From Fimenecus sp036652055 (lineage in GTDB: Bacteria; Bacillota; Clostridia; Oscillospirales; Acutalibacteraceae): a stretch of DNA of 40,876 nt. The notes beneath the pieces were generated by a model. The model saw only the letters and a program-made list of their open reading frames with translations, searched no databases and had not been told where the DNA came from. The stretch lies in NCBI GenBank assembly GCA_036652055.1, contig JAVVWP010000016.1:1-40876 (forward strand), given 5' to 3'. Position numbers and translations under genes: made by a program. This document shows, one piece after another, positions 1-7,615 of the stretch (within the stretch, counting starts at the first letter, position 1; every line of letters starts with the position of its first letter).

Positions 1-90
1 TTTTTCTCCGAAAACGGGAACCCTTTTGTCACTTCGTGACATTTCCCCTAACAGGGGAATAACTCCAGAGGAAGCGTTGGGGTTGCTCTG
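1..90. repeat. Partial intergenic hairpin repeat, cut by window start
   Basis: Two short perfect hairpins lie side by side: TGTCAC-TTC-GTGACA near 28-42 and TTCCCCT-AAC-AGGGGAA near 43-59. They are followed by the AGAGGAAGCGTTGGGGTTGC tract (67-86) that recurs in the repeat copies downstream. No credible gene is present; open frames across 29-275 only follow the repeat. This looks like the right end of another copy of the dispersed element. Confidence 0.6.
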
Positions 91-223
91 TTTTGGCTTT
101 TATCTTCGTTGCTCCCTCCTTCAGGCATTTGCGAATGCCAGCTTCCTCCAGAGGAAGCGTAGTGTTGCTTAGAGGAAGCGTAGGATTGCTCAGAGGAAGC
201 GTGGGGTTGCTCGAGGGAGCGGA
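91..223. repeat. Dispersed intergenic repeat, copy 1, with 21-bp tandem units
   Basis: The copy begins with a T-rich lead (TTTTGGCTTTTATCTTCGTT), then GCTCCCTCC, then a hairpin GGCATT-TGCG-AATGCC (124-139), then GCTTCCT-CCAG-AGGAAGC (141-158). Three tandem 21-bp units follow at 150-170, 171-191 and 192-212, each starting AGAGGAAGCG and ending TTGCT plus one base. GAGGGAGC at 213-220 is complementary to GCTCCCTC at 111-118, so the whole can fold into one branched structure. It is GC-rich compared with its surroundings. A separate hairpin, GGAACGGTC-AA-GACCGTTCC, follows at 231-250. Confidence 0.75.
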
Positions 224-307
224 AAGAGGAGGAACGGTCAAGACCGTTCCCTACGCTGAATTGGCTGGTATCTGATTTAATTTTCTAAAATAGAGTGGTA
301 AAATATT

Positions 308-341
308 TTAAGTTGACAGCTCAACTTAATTATGATAATAT
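308..341 (+). promoter_or_regulatory. Promoter with overlapping dyad (likely MarR autoregulatory operator)
   Basis: A -35 box TTGACA (313-318) and a -10 box TAATAT (336-341) are 17 bp apart, upstream of the MarR gene. A perfect inverted repeat with 9-bp arms, TTAAGTTGA (308-316) and TCAACTTAA (321-329), separated by CAGC, covers the -35 box. This is the usual place for a MarR-family repressor to block RNA polymerase. The promoter boxes and dyad are seen directly; the identity of the binding protein is inferred from its position. Confidence 0.7.
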
Positions 342-382
342 TTGACTTAATAAAGTTATTTTCGACTTTTGGAGTGTAAATT

Positions 383-859
383 ATGGATATTATGGAAATT
401 AATGATAATACATTAGAATGGGATTTAGTTCCTGTTCTTTTGTCAAAAAGTTTAAAGCTATTATATCAAAAATCGGCATCTGTATTGAAGCCATATGGGC
501 TTTCTTCTGCTCATGCAATGTTTTTAGTTGTTCTTTCTAAAAGCGATGATGGGCTTACGCTAACAGAAATTTCTGAGTCTTTATCTGTTGACAAAGCACA
601 GACTACACGAATGGTAAGTGACTTAGAAAAAAAGGAATACGCTTTTAAAAATAAAAAGCATAGTTTTTCTCGTAATTATAAAATTTTGCTTACAGAAGAA
701 GGAAAAATAGCAGCAAATGATGTTAAAAAAACGCTCTCTGAATTAAGCAAAAAAGTATTTGTAACTTGTGTTGACCAAAATGACAAAGATGTTTTTCTTA
801 AAAATATTACTAAAATCATTAGATACATAAAATCAGATGATATTCCAAGCTATAAATAA
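383..859 (+). CDS. MarR-family transcriptional regulator
   Basis: This 158-residue protein has the length and layout of a MarR repressor: an N-terminal dimerisation helix, then a winged helix-turn-helix around residues 65-110. The recognition region includes LTEISESLSVDKAQTTRMV and is followed by a basic wing. GGAG at 371-374 sits 8 bases before the ATG. The gene starts a cluster with two BcrA/D-type genes, the first only 14 bases downstream, so it probably controls them and itself through the dyad at 308-329. MarR proteins typically sense small phenolic or acyl-type ligands or redox stress; which one applies here cannot be read from sequence. Confidence 0.9.
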   Translation: MDIMEINDNTLEWDLVPVLLSKSLKLLYQKSASVLKPYGLSSAHAMFLVVLSKSDDGLTLTEISESLSVDKAQTTRMVSDLEKKEYAFKNKKHSFSRNYKILLTEEGKIAANDVKKTLSELSKKVFVTCVDQNDKDVFLKNITKIIRYIKSDDIPSYK

Positions 860-873
860 GGAGAGAAGATTAA

Positions 874-3771
874 ATGAAAATAGGACTTGATATTGGTTCA
901 ACAACTATAAAATGCGTTGTTTTAAACGATGATAACAAGATTTTATACAAATCCTATGAACGCCATTTATCCTGCATTATAGAAAAAACTTCAGAACTGC
1001 TTAAAAAAATCAAAGCTGATTTTGAAGGTGAAACAAGTTTTGAACTTGCAATATCTGGCTCGGCAGGGCTTGGGATTGCAACGGATCTTGATATTAATTT
1101 TGTGCAAGAAGTCTATGCAACTCAGCTTTGTGCTAAAAAGCTTTCTCCTGACACTGATGTTATCATTGAGCTTGGCGGAGAAGACGCTAAAATTTTGTTT
1201 CTCTCTCACGGTCTTGAGGTTCGTATGAATGGTTCTTGTGCTGGCGGTACTGGAGCTTTTATTGACCAAATGGCATCACTACTTGATGTTTCGGTAGAGG
1301 AATTAAATCAACTTGCAAAAAGTCACAATCAAATTTATACTATTGCCTCCCGTTGCGGTGTGTTTGCAAAATCTGATATTCAGCCACTTTTAAATCAAGG
1401 TGCTCCTAAAAATGATATTTGTGCGAGTATTTTTTATGCGGTTGTTAATCAAACTATTGGTGGGCTTGCACAAGGTCGTGAAATTTCTGGTAATATTCTT
1501 TATTTAGGCGGATCACTAACATTTTTTTCAGAACTTCGCAGTGCATTTGATATAACTCTTAATACAAAGGGTGTTTGCCCTGAAAATTCGCTTTATTATG
1601 TTGCAATTGGTGCTGCTTTTTCTTTAAATGAAAAATCAAAAAAGGTTGAAATCGATGAAATAATCGAGAAAATTAATAATTATATTCCAAATGGAGAGAA
1701 AACAAGCGTCACTCCCCTTTTTGAAAACAATGATGAATACATAGAGTTTTCCACTCGGCACGCTAAAAGCATTGTTAAAACTGTTGAGCTTTCTGATGAT
1801 AACCAAAATGTGTTTTTGGGAATAGACGCAGGTTCTACCACTATTAAAGCTGTTGTAATTGATGAGAATGAAAATCTTATTGCATCAATTTATACAGAAA
1901 ATAAAGGCAATCCCATTCCTATTATAAAAAGCTTTTTAGAAAAATTATATGAAAAATATAAAAATATTAATATCATTTCAAGTGCGGTCACAGGATATGG
2001 CGAGGAAATTATTAAAAATGCCTTTGGAATTGATTTTGGAATAGTTGAAACTGTTGCACATTTTACTGGCGCTAAAAAGTTTATGCCATCTGTTGATTTT
2101 ATTATCGACATTGGCGGTCAGGATATTAAATGCTTTAAAATTCGCAATGATGCTATTGATAATATATTTTTAAACGAGGCCTGTTCGTCGGGATGTGGCT
2201 CGTTTTTGCAAACTTTTGCAGGTGCAATAGGATATGATGTAAAAGAGTTTGGAAGGCTTGGTCTTTTTGCGAAAAATCCTGTGGACTTAGGCTCAAGATG
2301 TACTGTATTTATGAATTCTTCAATAAAACAAGCACAAAAAGATGGTGCAAAGGTTGAAAACATTGCCGCCGGTCTTTCACTTAGTGTTGTTAAAAATGCT
2401 TTGTATAAAGTAATACGGACTGTATCGGGTGATATGCTCGGTCAAAATATTGTAGTTCAAGGCGGTACTTTTAACAGTGACAGCGTGCTTAGAGCATTTG
2501 AAAAAGAAATAGGTAAAAATGTTGTGCGTCCTAATATATCAGGTCTTATGGGTGCTTATGGTGCAGCTTTATATGCTAAGAAAATGGCAAAATCAAGTAG
2601 CAGTATTTTGAAATATGATGAGCTTAAAAATTTCACTCACACTGTTAGTAGTGTGAACTGCAAGCTTTGTACGAACCACTGTATGCTTACGGTCAATGAT
2701 TTTTCAGGTGGCAGAAAGTTTGTTGGTGGTAACCGATGCGAAAGACCTACCAGCAAAAAAACGCTTGATAATTCACTTAATATTTATGAATATAAACGCA
2801 ATCTTTTAAAGGAATATAAAGGTGTTAGCGGAAGTCGAGGGAAAATCGGAATACCTTTTGCCCTAAATATGTATGAGCTACTCCCTTTTTGGCACGCATT
2901 TTTTACAAGTCTTGGGTTTGAAGTTGTCACTTCGCCTGTATCTACAAGAAAGCTTTATCTATCTGGTCAGCACACAATTTCTTCGGATACGGTATGCTTT
3001 CCTGCAAAGCTTATGCACGGTCATATTGAATCGCTACTTTCTATGGGAATTAAAACTATTTTTTATCCTTGTATGACTTATAATTTTGATGAGCATCTTT
3101 CTGATAATCATTATAATTGCCCTATTGTTGCATATTATCCAGAAGTGCTAAAAGCAAATATTGACAAGCTTTCTGATATTGATTTTATTTATGATTACAT
3201 TGGAATTGACAGGAAGTCTGATTTCACACATAAAATTTTTAATATTTTAGCCTCGCACTTTAGTGATATTAAAAAGAGCGAAATTAAAATTGCTGTAAAA
3301 AAAGCCTACTATGAAGTTGAACATTTTAGAGAGCTTGTACTTGCTAAGGGAAGAAGTATTTTAAAAGAGGCAGAAGAAAAGATGATGCCAATTATCGTTC
3401 TTGCAGGCAGACCTTATCATATCGACTCTGAAGTAAATCACGGAATTGATAAGCTGATTTGTGGATTTAATGCAGCTGTTCTTTCAGAAGATAGTGTTCC
3501 CATTATTAATGAAAAGCTTCCTTTAACCGTGCTTAATCAATGGACTTATCACTCAAGGCTATATAATTGTGCTAATTATGTGAAAGATAAAAACAATATG
3601 AACTTGGTGCAACTTGTATCTTTTGGCTGTGGAGTTGATGCTATTACAACAGACGAGATGAGAAATATTTTAGAAGCTTCAGGTAAAATTTATACGCAGA
3701 TAAAAATAGATGAAATTACAAATCTCGGAGCGGTAAAAATCAGACTACGCAGCTTGTTTGCAACGCTTTAA
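874..3771 (+). CDS. BcrA/BcrD/BadF-type ATPase, double activase domain plus DUF2229
   Basis: This 965-residue protein has two ASKHA-fold ATPase domains of the 2-hydroxyacyl-CoA dehydratase activator family, each opening with an IGxDxGSTTIK-like motif (residues 1-250 and about 313-570). Both keep the cysteines expected to hold the shared [4Fe-4S] cluster: C122 in SCAGGTG and C161 in SRCGVF; C437 and C476 in the second domain. A cysteine-rich linker has C596, C599, C603 and C622, and a DUF2229/COG3580-like region runs from about 655 onward. The family uses ATP hydrolysis to push an electron to very low potential into a partner [Fe-S] protein. The usual fused form, as I recall, is about 1,400 residues; here the C-terminal part is a separate gene. 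The substrate is unknown. Confidence 0.85.
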   Translation: MKIGLDIGSTTIKCVVLNDDNKILYKSYERHLSCIIEKTSELLKKIKADFEGETSFELAISGSAGLGIATDLDINFVQEVYATQLCAKKLSPDTDVIIELGGEDAKILFLSHGLEVRMNGSCAGGTGAFIDQMASLLDVSVEELNQLAKSHNQIYTIASRCGVFAKSDIQPLLNQGAPKNDICASIFYAVVNQTIGGLAQGREISGNILYLGGSLTFFSELRSAFDITLNTKGVCPENSLYYVAIGAAFSLNEKSKKVEIDEIIEKINNYIPNGEKTSVTPLFENNDEYIEFSTRHAKSIVKTVELSDDNQNVFLGIDAGSTTIKAVVIDENENLIASIYTENKGNPIPIIKSFLEKLYEKYKNINIISSAVTGYGEEIIKNAFGIDFGIVETVAHFTGAKKFMPSVDFIIDIGGQDIKCFKIRNDAIDNIFLNEACSSGCGSFLQTFAGAIGYDVKEFGRLGLFAKNPVDLGSRCTVFMNSSIKQAQKDGAKVENIAAGLSLSVVKNALYKVIRTVSGDMLGQNIVVQGGTFNSDSVLRAFEKEIGKNVVRPNISGLMGAYGAALYAKKMAKSSSSILKYDELKNFTHTVSSVNCKLCTNHCMLTVNDFSGGRKFVGGNRCERPTSKKTLDNSLNIYEYKRNLLKEYKGVSGSRGKIGIPFALNMYELLPFWHAFFTSLGFEVVTSPVSTRKLYLSGQHTISSDTVCFPAKLMHGHIESLLSMGIKTIFYPCMTYNFDEHLSDNHYNCPIVAYYPEVLKANIDKLSDIDFIYDYIGIDRKSDFTHKIFNILASHFSDIKKSEIKIAVKKAYYEVEHFRELVLAKGRSILKEAEEKMMPIIVLAGRPYHIDSEVNHGIDKLICGFNAAVLSEDSVPIINEKLPLTVLNQWTYHSRLYNCANYVKDKNNMNLVQLVSFGCGVDAITTDEMRNILEASGKIYTQIKIDEITNLGAVKIRLRSLFATL

Positions 3772-3781
3772 GGAGTTAAAA

Positions 3782-5011
3782 ATGGAAAATGTAAAGTTCA
3801 CTAAAGAAATGAGAAAAGACTATACTATTCTGCTACCAAATATGCTTCCCACTCATTTTGAATTTGTAAAAAGCATTATTGAAAGCGAAGGATATAATGT
3901 TGCTGTTTTAAATAACAATAATGATAATATTGCAAGGGAAGGCTTGAAGTATGTACATAATGATACCTGCTACCCTGCTCTACTTATTATTGGTCAAATG
4001 ATTGATGCACTAAAAAGCGGTGATTTTGATGTTCACAAGGTTGCACTTATGATAACCCAAACTGGCGGTGGCTGTCGTGCTTCTAATTATATTCATTTGC
4101 TGAGAAAGGCTCTGATAACTGCTGGATTTGAATTTATTCCTGTTGTATCTTTAAACCTTTCAGGGCTTGAAAAGTGCGAAGGATTTAATTTGAGTTTTAC
4201 TATGCTACAAAGAATGGTAGCTGCAACCATCTATGGTGATATGCTAATTCTTTTGAGAAATCAAACAATGGCTTACGAAATTACAATCGGAGAGAGTGCT
4301 GCACTCGTTGAAAAACTCACTAAAGAGCTTTCACTTGAGTTTAGAAAGCATAGAATTCATACACACCATCGCATTAAAAAAAATCTTAATAACATTGCAG
4401 ATGAATTTTCAAAAATTTTAATAAAAAAATCGTCAAAGACAAAAGTTGGAATTGTTGGCGAAATCTATATAAAATATGCAAGCCTTGGAAACAACAATTT
4501 AGAAGAGTTTTTACGCTCACAAGACTGCGAAATATTTGTACCTGGTCTTTTTTCATTCTTGCTTTTTAAACTTGATAATCGCTCTGAGGACATAAAATTG
4601 TATGGTGGAAAGTTTTTAAAGAAAATTGTTGTTGAACTTGGAATGAAATATTTAATGAGCATTGAAAAAATATTTATAGACGCTGCAAATAAAGAAAACA
4701 AGTTTGTAGTGCCAAGCTCATATAAACATTTAAAATCACTTATTTCAGGTGTTATTGGATATGGAAATAAAATGGGTGAGGGCTGGCTTTTAACTGCTGA
4801 AATGATTGAGCTAATAGATTTGAATTATGAAAATATTGTTTGCACTCAACCGTTTGGCTGCCTGCCAAACCACATTGTAGGGCGTGGTATGCTTAAAAAA
4901 ATCAAAGAAATTCGACCAAATGCAAATATTGTTCCAATAGATTATGACCCCAGTGCAACTAAGGTTAATCAAGAAAATCGCATTAAACTAATGCTCGCAA
5001 TGTCAAAATAA
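3782..5011 (+). CDS. 2-hydroxyacyl-CoA dehydratase-like (COG3581) partner protein
   Basis: This 409-residue protein corresponds to the C-terminal part of the long fused activase/dehydratase proteins. The likely metal-binding cysteines are C63 (DTCYP), C98 (GGGCRAS), C354 and C360 (FGCLPNH). The start is the ATG at 3782: AAGGAG overlaps the stop codon of the upstream gene (3769-3771), so translation is probably coupled. The reading frame differs from that of the upstream gene, and a ribosome-binding site is present, so this is a true separate gene and not a sequencing frameshift. Homologues in the superfamily hold a [4Fe-4S] or double-cubane [8Fe-9S] cluster and reduce small substrates; no enzyme reaction can be assigned from sequence. 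Confidence 0.8.
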   Translation: MENVKFTKEMRKDYTILLPNMLPTHFEFVKSIIESEGYNVAVLNNNNDNIAREGLKYVHNDTCYPALLIIGQMIDALKSGDFDVHKVALMITQTGGGCRASNYIHLLRKALITAGFEFIPVVSLNLSGLEKCEGFNLSFTMLQRMVAATIYGDMLILLRNQTMAYEITIGESAALVEKLTKELSLEFRKHRIHTHHRIKKNLNNIADEFSKILIKKSSKTKVGIVGEIYIKYASLGNNNLEEFLRSQDCEIFVPGLFSFLLFKLDNRSEDIKLYGGKFLKKIVVELGMKYLMSIEKIFIDAANKENKFVVPSSYKHLKSLISGVIGYGNKMGEGWLLTAEMIELIDLNYENIVCTQPFGCLPNHIVGRGMLKKIKEIRPNANIVPIDYDPSATKVNQENRIKLMLAMSK

Positions 5012-5017
5012 AAAAAA

Positions 5018-5049
5018 TACCCTTTCAAGCAGTTAAGTTTGAAAGGGTA
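5018..5049. terminator. Bidirectional intrinsic terminator
   Basis: TACCCTTTCAA (5018-5028) pairs perfectly with TTGAAAGGGTA (5039-5049). A-rich sequence precedes it and T-rich sequence follows. It sits between the convergent COG3581-like gene and the diguanylate cyclase gene and can serve both. Confidence 0.85.
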
Positions 5050-5054
5050 AACTT

Positions 5055-6722
5055 TTATTTAGATTTTTGCCTTTTTTTGCAAATATACATTTTTTCATCA
5101 GCTCTTGCTAAAGTTTCAAAAATGTTTTTGTCACTTCCTTCTATAAATGTAGCGTATCCATACGCTACGCTTAATTCGTAACTAAGGAATTCTGAATTTT
5201 CTTTTTCTAAAGTTTTACAAAACCGATTTTTTAACTGCTTTATATCTAATTCGTTTTCGTGAAACATTATTGCAACAAATTCATCGCCACCAATACGATA
5301 AAGCTCATCATTTGGGCGGATTGTGTTTTTTAATGCTTTTGCACAATGCCTAATCATTGCATCGCCTACTAAATGCCCTAATGTATCGTTGATAACCTTT
5401 AGATTATTAATATCAAACATTGCAACGGTTACTTTGTTTTTTTCGCTTGGCTCAATTGTTGACATTTTTTCTAAAAAAGCCGTTCTGTTTTTTAATTGTG
5501 TTAAGCCGTCCATATAAGCTAAAGCAGTCAGTGCATTAACTTTAACCGCTTCTTGCTGAACCTTTGCAATATTTTTTACTGCATCCATAACCATAAATAC
5601 GCAGAAAATAATCATTCCAAACGCAATAAAAGGATAGCTATCATAGTTTTTTATTCTTAAAAAGTAAAAAATCAATTCAATAAAGCCCGATATGCAAATA
5701 GTCAGAACTCCCCAGACTGCAAATGAAAATACTTTTTTATTCTTTTTTGTTTCTGCTATTACCGAAACAAAAACAGCTATAAGGTAAATTCCAAAAAGCA
5801 AAAGGTAAAGCGGAAATGCGTGAAGCAAAATTTCAGGCTTTAAAAATGCAATCATTCCCATAATAAAGCTTATAGTAACAGTAATTAAAATACCTGCTCT
5901 ACATACTTTTCTATAACTTTTTACATGAGCAGTGTAATAATAAAGGCTTGAAAACACTGGAAGCAGCGTTAAAGCAAAAATATTTGAATTAGTGATTGCC
6001 ACAGGAAAAGGAATTATAAATTGCATTAATTTGCTTTCCATTAATAACCAATAACCTGCGCATATGAAAAATGAGCTTAAATAGATAAAGCTTAGTTGCT
6101 TTTTTTTATGTTTAGAAAACAAAACTGTTATCATTGCAAAAATTCCAATTGCAAAAATTACAAATCCAATTATGAACTGTATGCCATTTTCTTTGATTAA
6201 TGAAAAAATGTTTGACGCCTTACTGCCAATATGTATTTGATTCATAATGCTTGCATATTGCCTACAAGGAGAAGTTAAAACTACGCTGATTTCTTTGCCT
6301 GAATATTCATCAGACAGCCTGATAAAATGATAAGCTTCGGTTGCCACTTCTGAGCCATAAATCAATATGCCATTAACATAAACTTTTACTTCTTGCTCTG
6401 AAGTTCTTATAAGAAGCGTTGCTCCGCTAATTTTTTCTTTTGGGAGATTGTTTTTTAATGTTATATGAGATGAAACTTCAAACATTTTCTTTGACGGTAA
6501 TTCTATTGGGCAATATTCGCCATTATCTACACTATATTGCCAAGCATTTTCAAAGGTGAAGTTTTTTTCATTGTTAATTGCATTTTCATTTAACGGGATA
6601 GTCGTTCCTAAAATGGCAAGTCCAAAAAGCACGGCTGATAGCAAAATAATCCAATACAAATTTTCTTTTATTTTAATCATTAATGTTTTTATATTTGTAT
6701 CCGCAGTTTTTTCTTTTCGCAC
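5055..6722 (-). CDS. Membrane diguanylate cyclase with extracellular sensor (GGDEF)
   Basis: This 555-residue protein makes the second messenger c-di-GMP. A transmembrane helix at about 22-40 is followed by an extracytoplasmic region (about 41-180) resembling a 7TMR-DISM ligand-binding domain. Roughly six or seven membrane helices cover 182-380, and a GGDEF domain covers 400-555. The intact catalytic motif GGDEF is at 478-482. The product-inhibition I-site RxxD (RPND, 469-472) lies exactly five residues before it, so the enzyme should be active and feedback-inhibited. The start chosen is the GTG at 6722, with GGGGGG eight bases upstream; the longer frame to 6767 lacks a ribosome-binding site. 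It stands alone, convergent with the upstream cluster. Confidence 0.88.
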   Translation of the reverse strand: MRKEKTADTNIKTLMIKIKENLYWIILLSAVLFGLAILGTTIPLNENAINNEKNFTFENAWQYSVDNGEYCPIELPSKKMFEVSSHITLKNNLPKEKISGATLLIRTSEQEVKVYVNGILIYGSEVATEAYHFIRLSDEYSGKEISVVLTSPCRQYASIMNQIHIGSKASNIFSLIKENGIQFIIGFVIFAIGIFAMITVLFSKHKKKQLSFIYLSSFFICAGYWLLMESKLMQFIIPFPVAITNSNIFALTLLPVFSSLYYYTAHVKSYRKVCRAGILITVTISFIMGMIAFLKPEILLHAFPLYLLLFGIYLIAVFVSVIAETKKNKKVFSFAVWGVLTICISGFIELIFYFLRIKNYDSYPFIAFGMIIFCVFMVMDAVKNIAKVQQEAVKVNALTALAYMDGLTQLKNRTAFLEKMSTIEPSEKNKVTVAMFDINNLKVINDTLGHLVGDAMIRHCAKALKNTIRPNDELYRIGGDEFVAIMFHENELDIKQLKNRFCKTLEKENSEFLSYELSVAYGYATFIEGSDKNIFETLARADEKMYICKKRQKSK

Positions 6723-6897
6723 TTTTGCCACCCCCCTATTTACTAATACAATATAGAATATCAACAAATTTTGCTATTAAATTATTCTATCATATTATAA
6801 CAAATTATACAATAACTTTATTGAAATAAATTAAATTATATGCAAAATATATGCTATTTTAACATTATAAATAGAAATGCCAAAAAATCGCAAAATT

Positions 6898-6924
6898 AAA
6901 GCTCTCGGATTTTCCAAGAGCTTT
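6898..6924 (-). terminator. Terminator downstream of the DUF4364 gene
   Basis: AAAGCTCT (6898-6905) pairs with AGAGCTTT (6917-6924), extended inward by GGA/TCC. On the minus strand it is followed by T-rich sequence. It lies just past the stop of the DUF4364 gene. Confidence 0.75.
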
Positions 6925-6932
6925 TAGACTTT

Positions 6933-7487
6933 TTATATTGTAAGTGCTGTAATAATGCTTGAATAAAGCTTGACCGGATCGTTTAAATAATTCTTTTTAA
7001 CCATTTCAAGCTGCATACTATCAGCGACATAGATTGATAGCCGCATAAGCTCTACCGTTTCGCCCTCAAGGATAAATGTTGCTTTATAGCTACCATTTTC
7101 AAGCTTTTCGACTTCAATTTTATTTTCTCTTTCTCGTTTTGCAATTGTCATCATTCTTATAGCTGAATTAACCGCTTTTTCACGAACTGATTTTGGCAAA
7201 GAGGTTTCAAGCATTTCTGCCATTTCTCTGCCTCTTTCTGTGATTTTTAGAACTTCCTCTTCATCTTCTATATCATTATCGATACTACCATTTTTTAAAA
7301 GCTCGCCTATTGCCTGATTGATTTCAAAATAATTTGCAAGCCCATTTTCAAGCATTGAATCAACAAGTGTAAGTTTTGCAAAAGGTTTATCAAGCGTTTT
7401 TAAAAGATAACAAACAAGAAGCCTTATTTCATCTCGATTTCTAAGACCGCCAAGCTCAATTCCTGCATCAAATGCATCAAATTCCAT
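6933..7487 (-). CDS. DUF4364 family protein (winged-helix-like)
   Basis: This 184-residue cytoplasmic protein matches the DUF4364 family of Clostridia, from memory of its N-terminal pattern. An N-terminal winged-helix-like region (about 18-95) contains RNRDEIRLLVCYLL. The C-terminal half is an alpha/beta region with a glutamate- and lysine-rich middle. A clear AGGAGG lies eight bases before the ATG. A consensus promoter (7587-7615) inside the end of alr should drive it. The role is unknown; a DNA-binding regulator is plausible from the fold only. Confidence 0.75.
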   Translation of the reverse strand: MEFDAFDAGIELGGLRNRDEIRLLVCYLLKTLDKPFAKLTLVDSMLENGLANYFEINQAIGELLKNGSIDNDIEDEEEVLKITERGREMAEMLETSLPKSVREKAVNSAIRMMTIAKRERENKIEVEKLENGSYKATFILEGETVELMRLSIYVADSMQLEMVKKNYLNDPVKLYSSIITALTI

Positions 7488-7529
7488 AGCTAACCTCCTA
7501 CTAATTATTTAAAAATAAAAATTTGTATT

Positions 7530-7585
7530 ATTAACCAATTATCAGCACTTCGGTGGCTTATTAATAACCAAGTGTGATAGTTAAT
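7530..7585 (-). terminator. Long bulged hairpin between alr and the DUF4364 gene
   Basis: Reading the minus strand, ATTAAC-TATCA-CACTT (7585-7570) pairs segment by segment with AAGTG-TGATA-GTTAAT (7550-7530). The 3' arm has two bulges (C and ATTG), giving 16 base pairs. Two T runs follow about seven bases later. It could terminate alr transcripts. The outer arm overlaps the start region of the next promoter, so only alr read-through transcripts would form the whole stem. Confidence 0.5.
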
Positions 7586-7586
7586 T

Positions 7587-7615
7587 ATTATAGCTTATCG
7601 CATATTAATTGTCAA
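7587..7615 (-). promoter_or_regulatory. Consensus sigma-A promoter for the DUF4364 gene
   Basis: On the minus strand, TTGACA (7615-7610) and TATAAT (7592-7587) match the consensus perfectly with a 17-bp spacer. The -35 box overlaps the last codons of alr. Transcription would start near 7580, giving a leader of about 90 bases. Confidence 0.8.

Noticed and set aside
150..212. Possible CRISPR array
   Set aside because: The 21-bp units are directly adjacent without spacers, and no cas gene is in the window.
29..275. Two open frames on opposite strands near the window start
   Set aside because: Both follow the 21-bp tandem and hairpin repeat, giving repetitive Leu/Pro or Gly/Ser protein. Neither has a ribosome-binding site.
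3755..3785. Sequencing frameshift splitting one long activase gene
   Set aside because: The second gene has its own AAGGAG and ATG at ideal spacing, and the first ends in a normal stop, so two genes are more likely.
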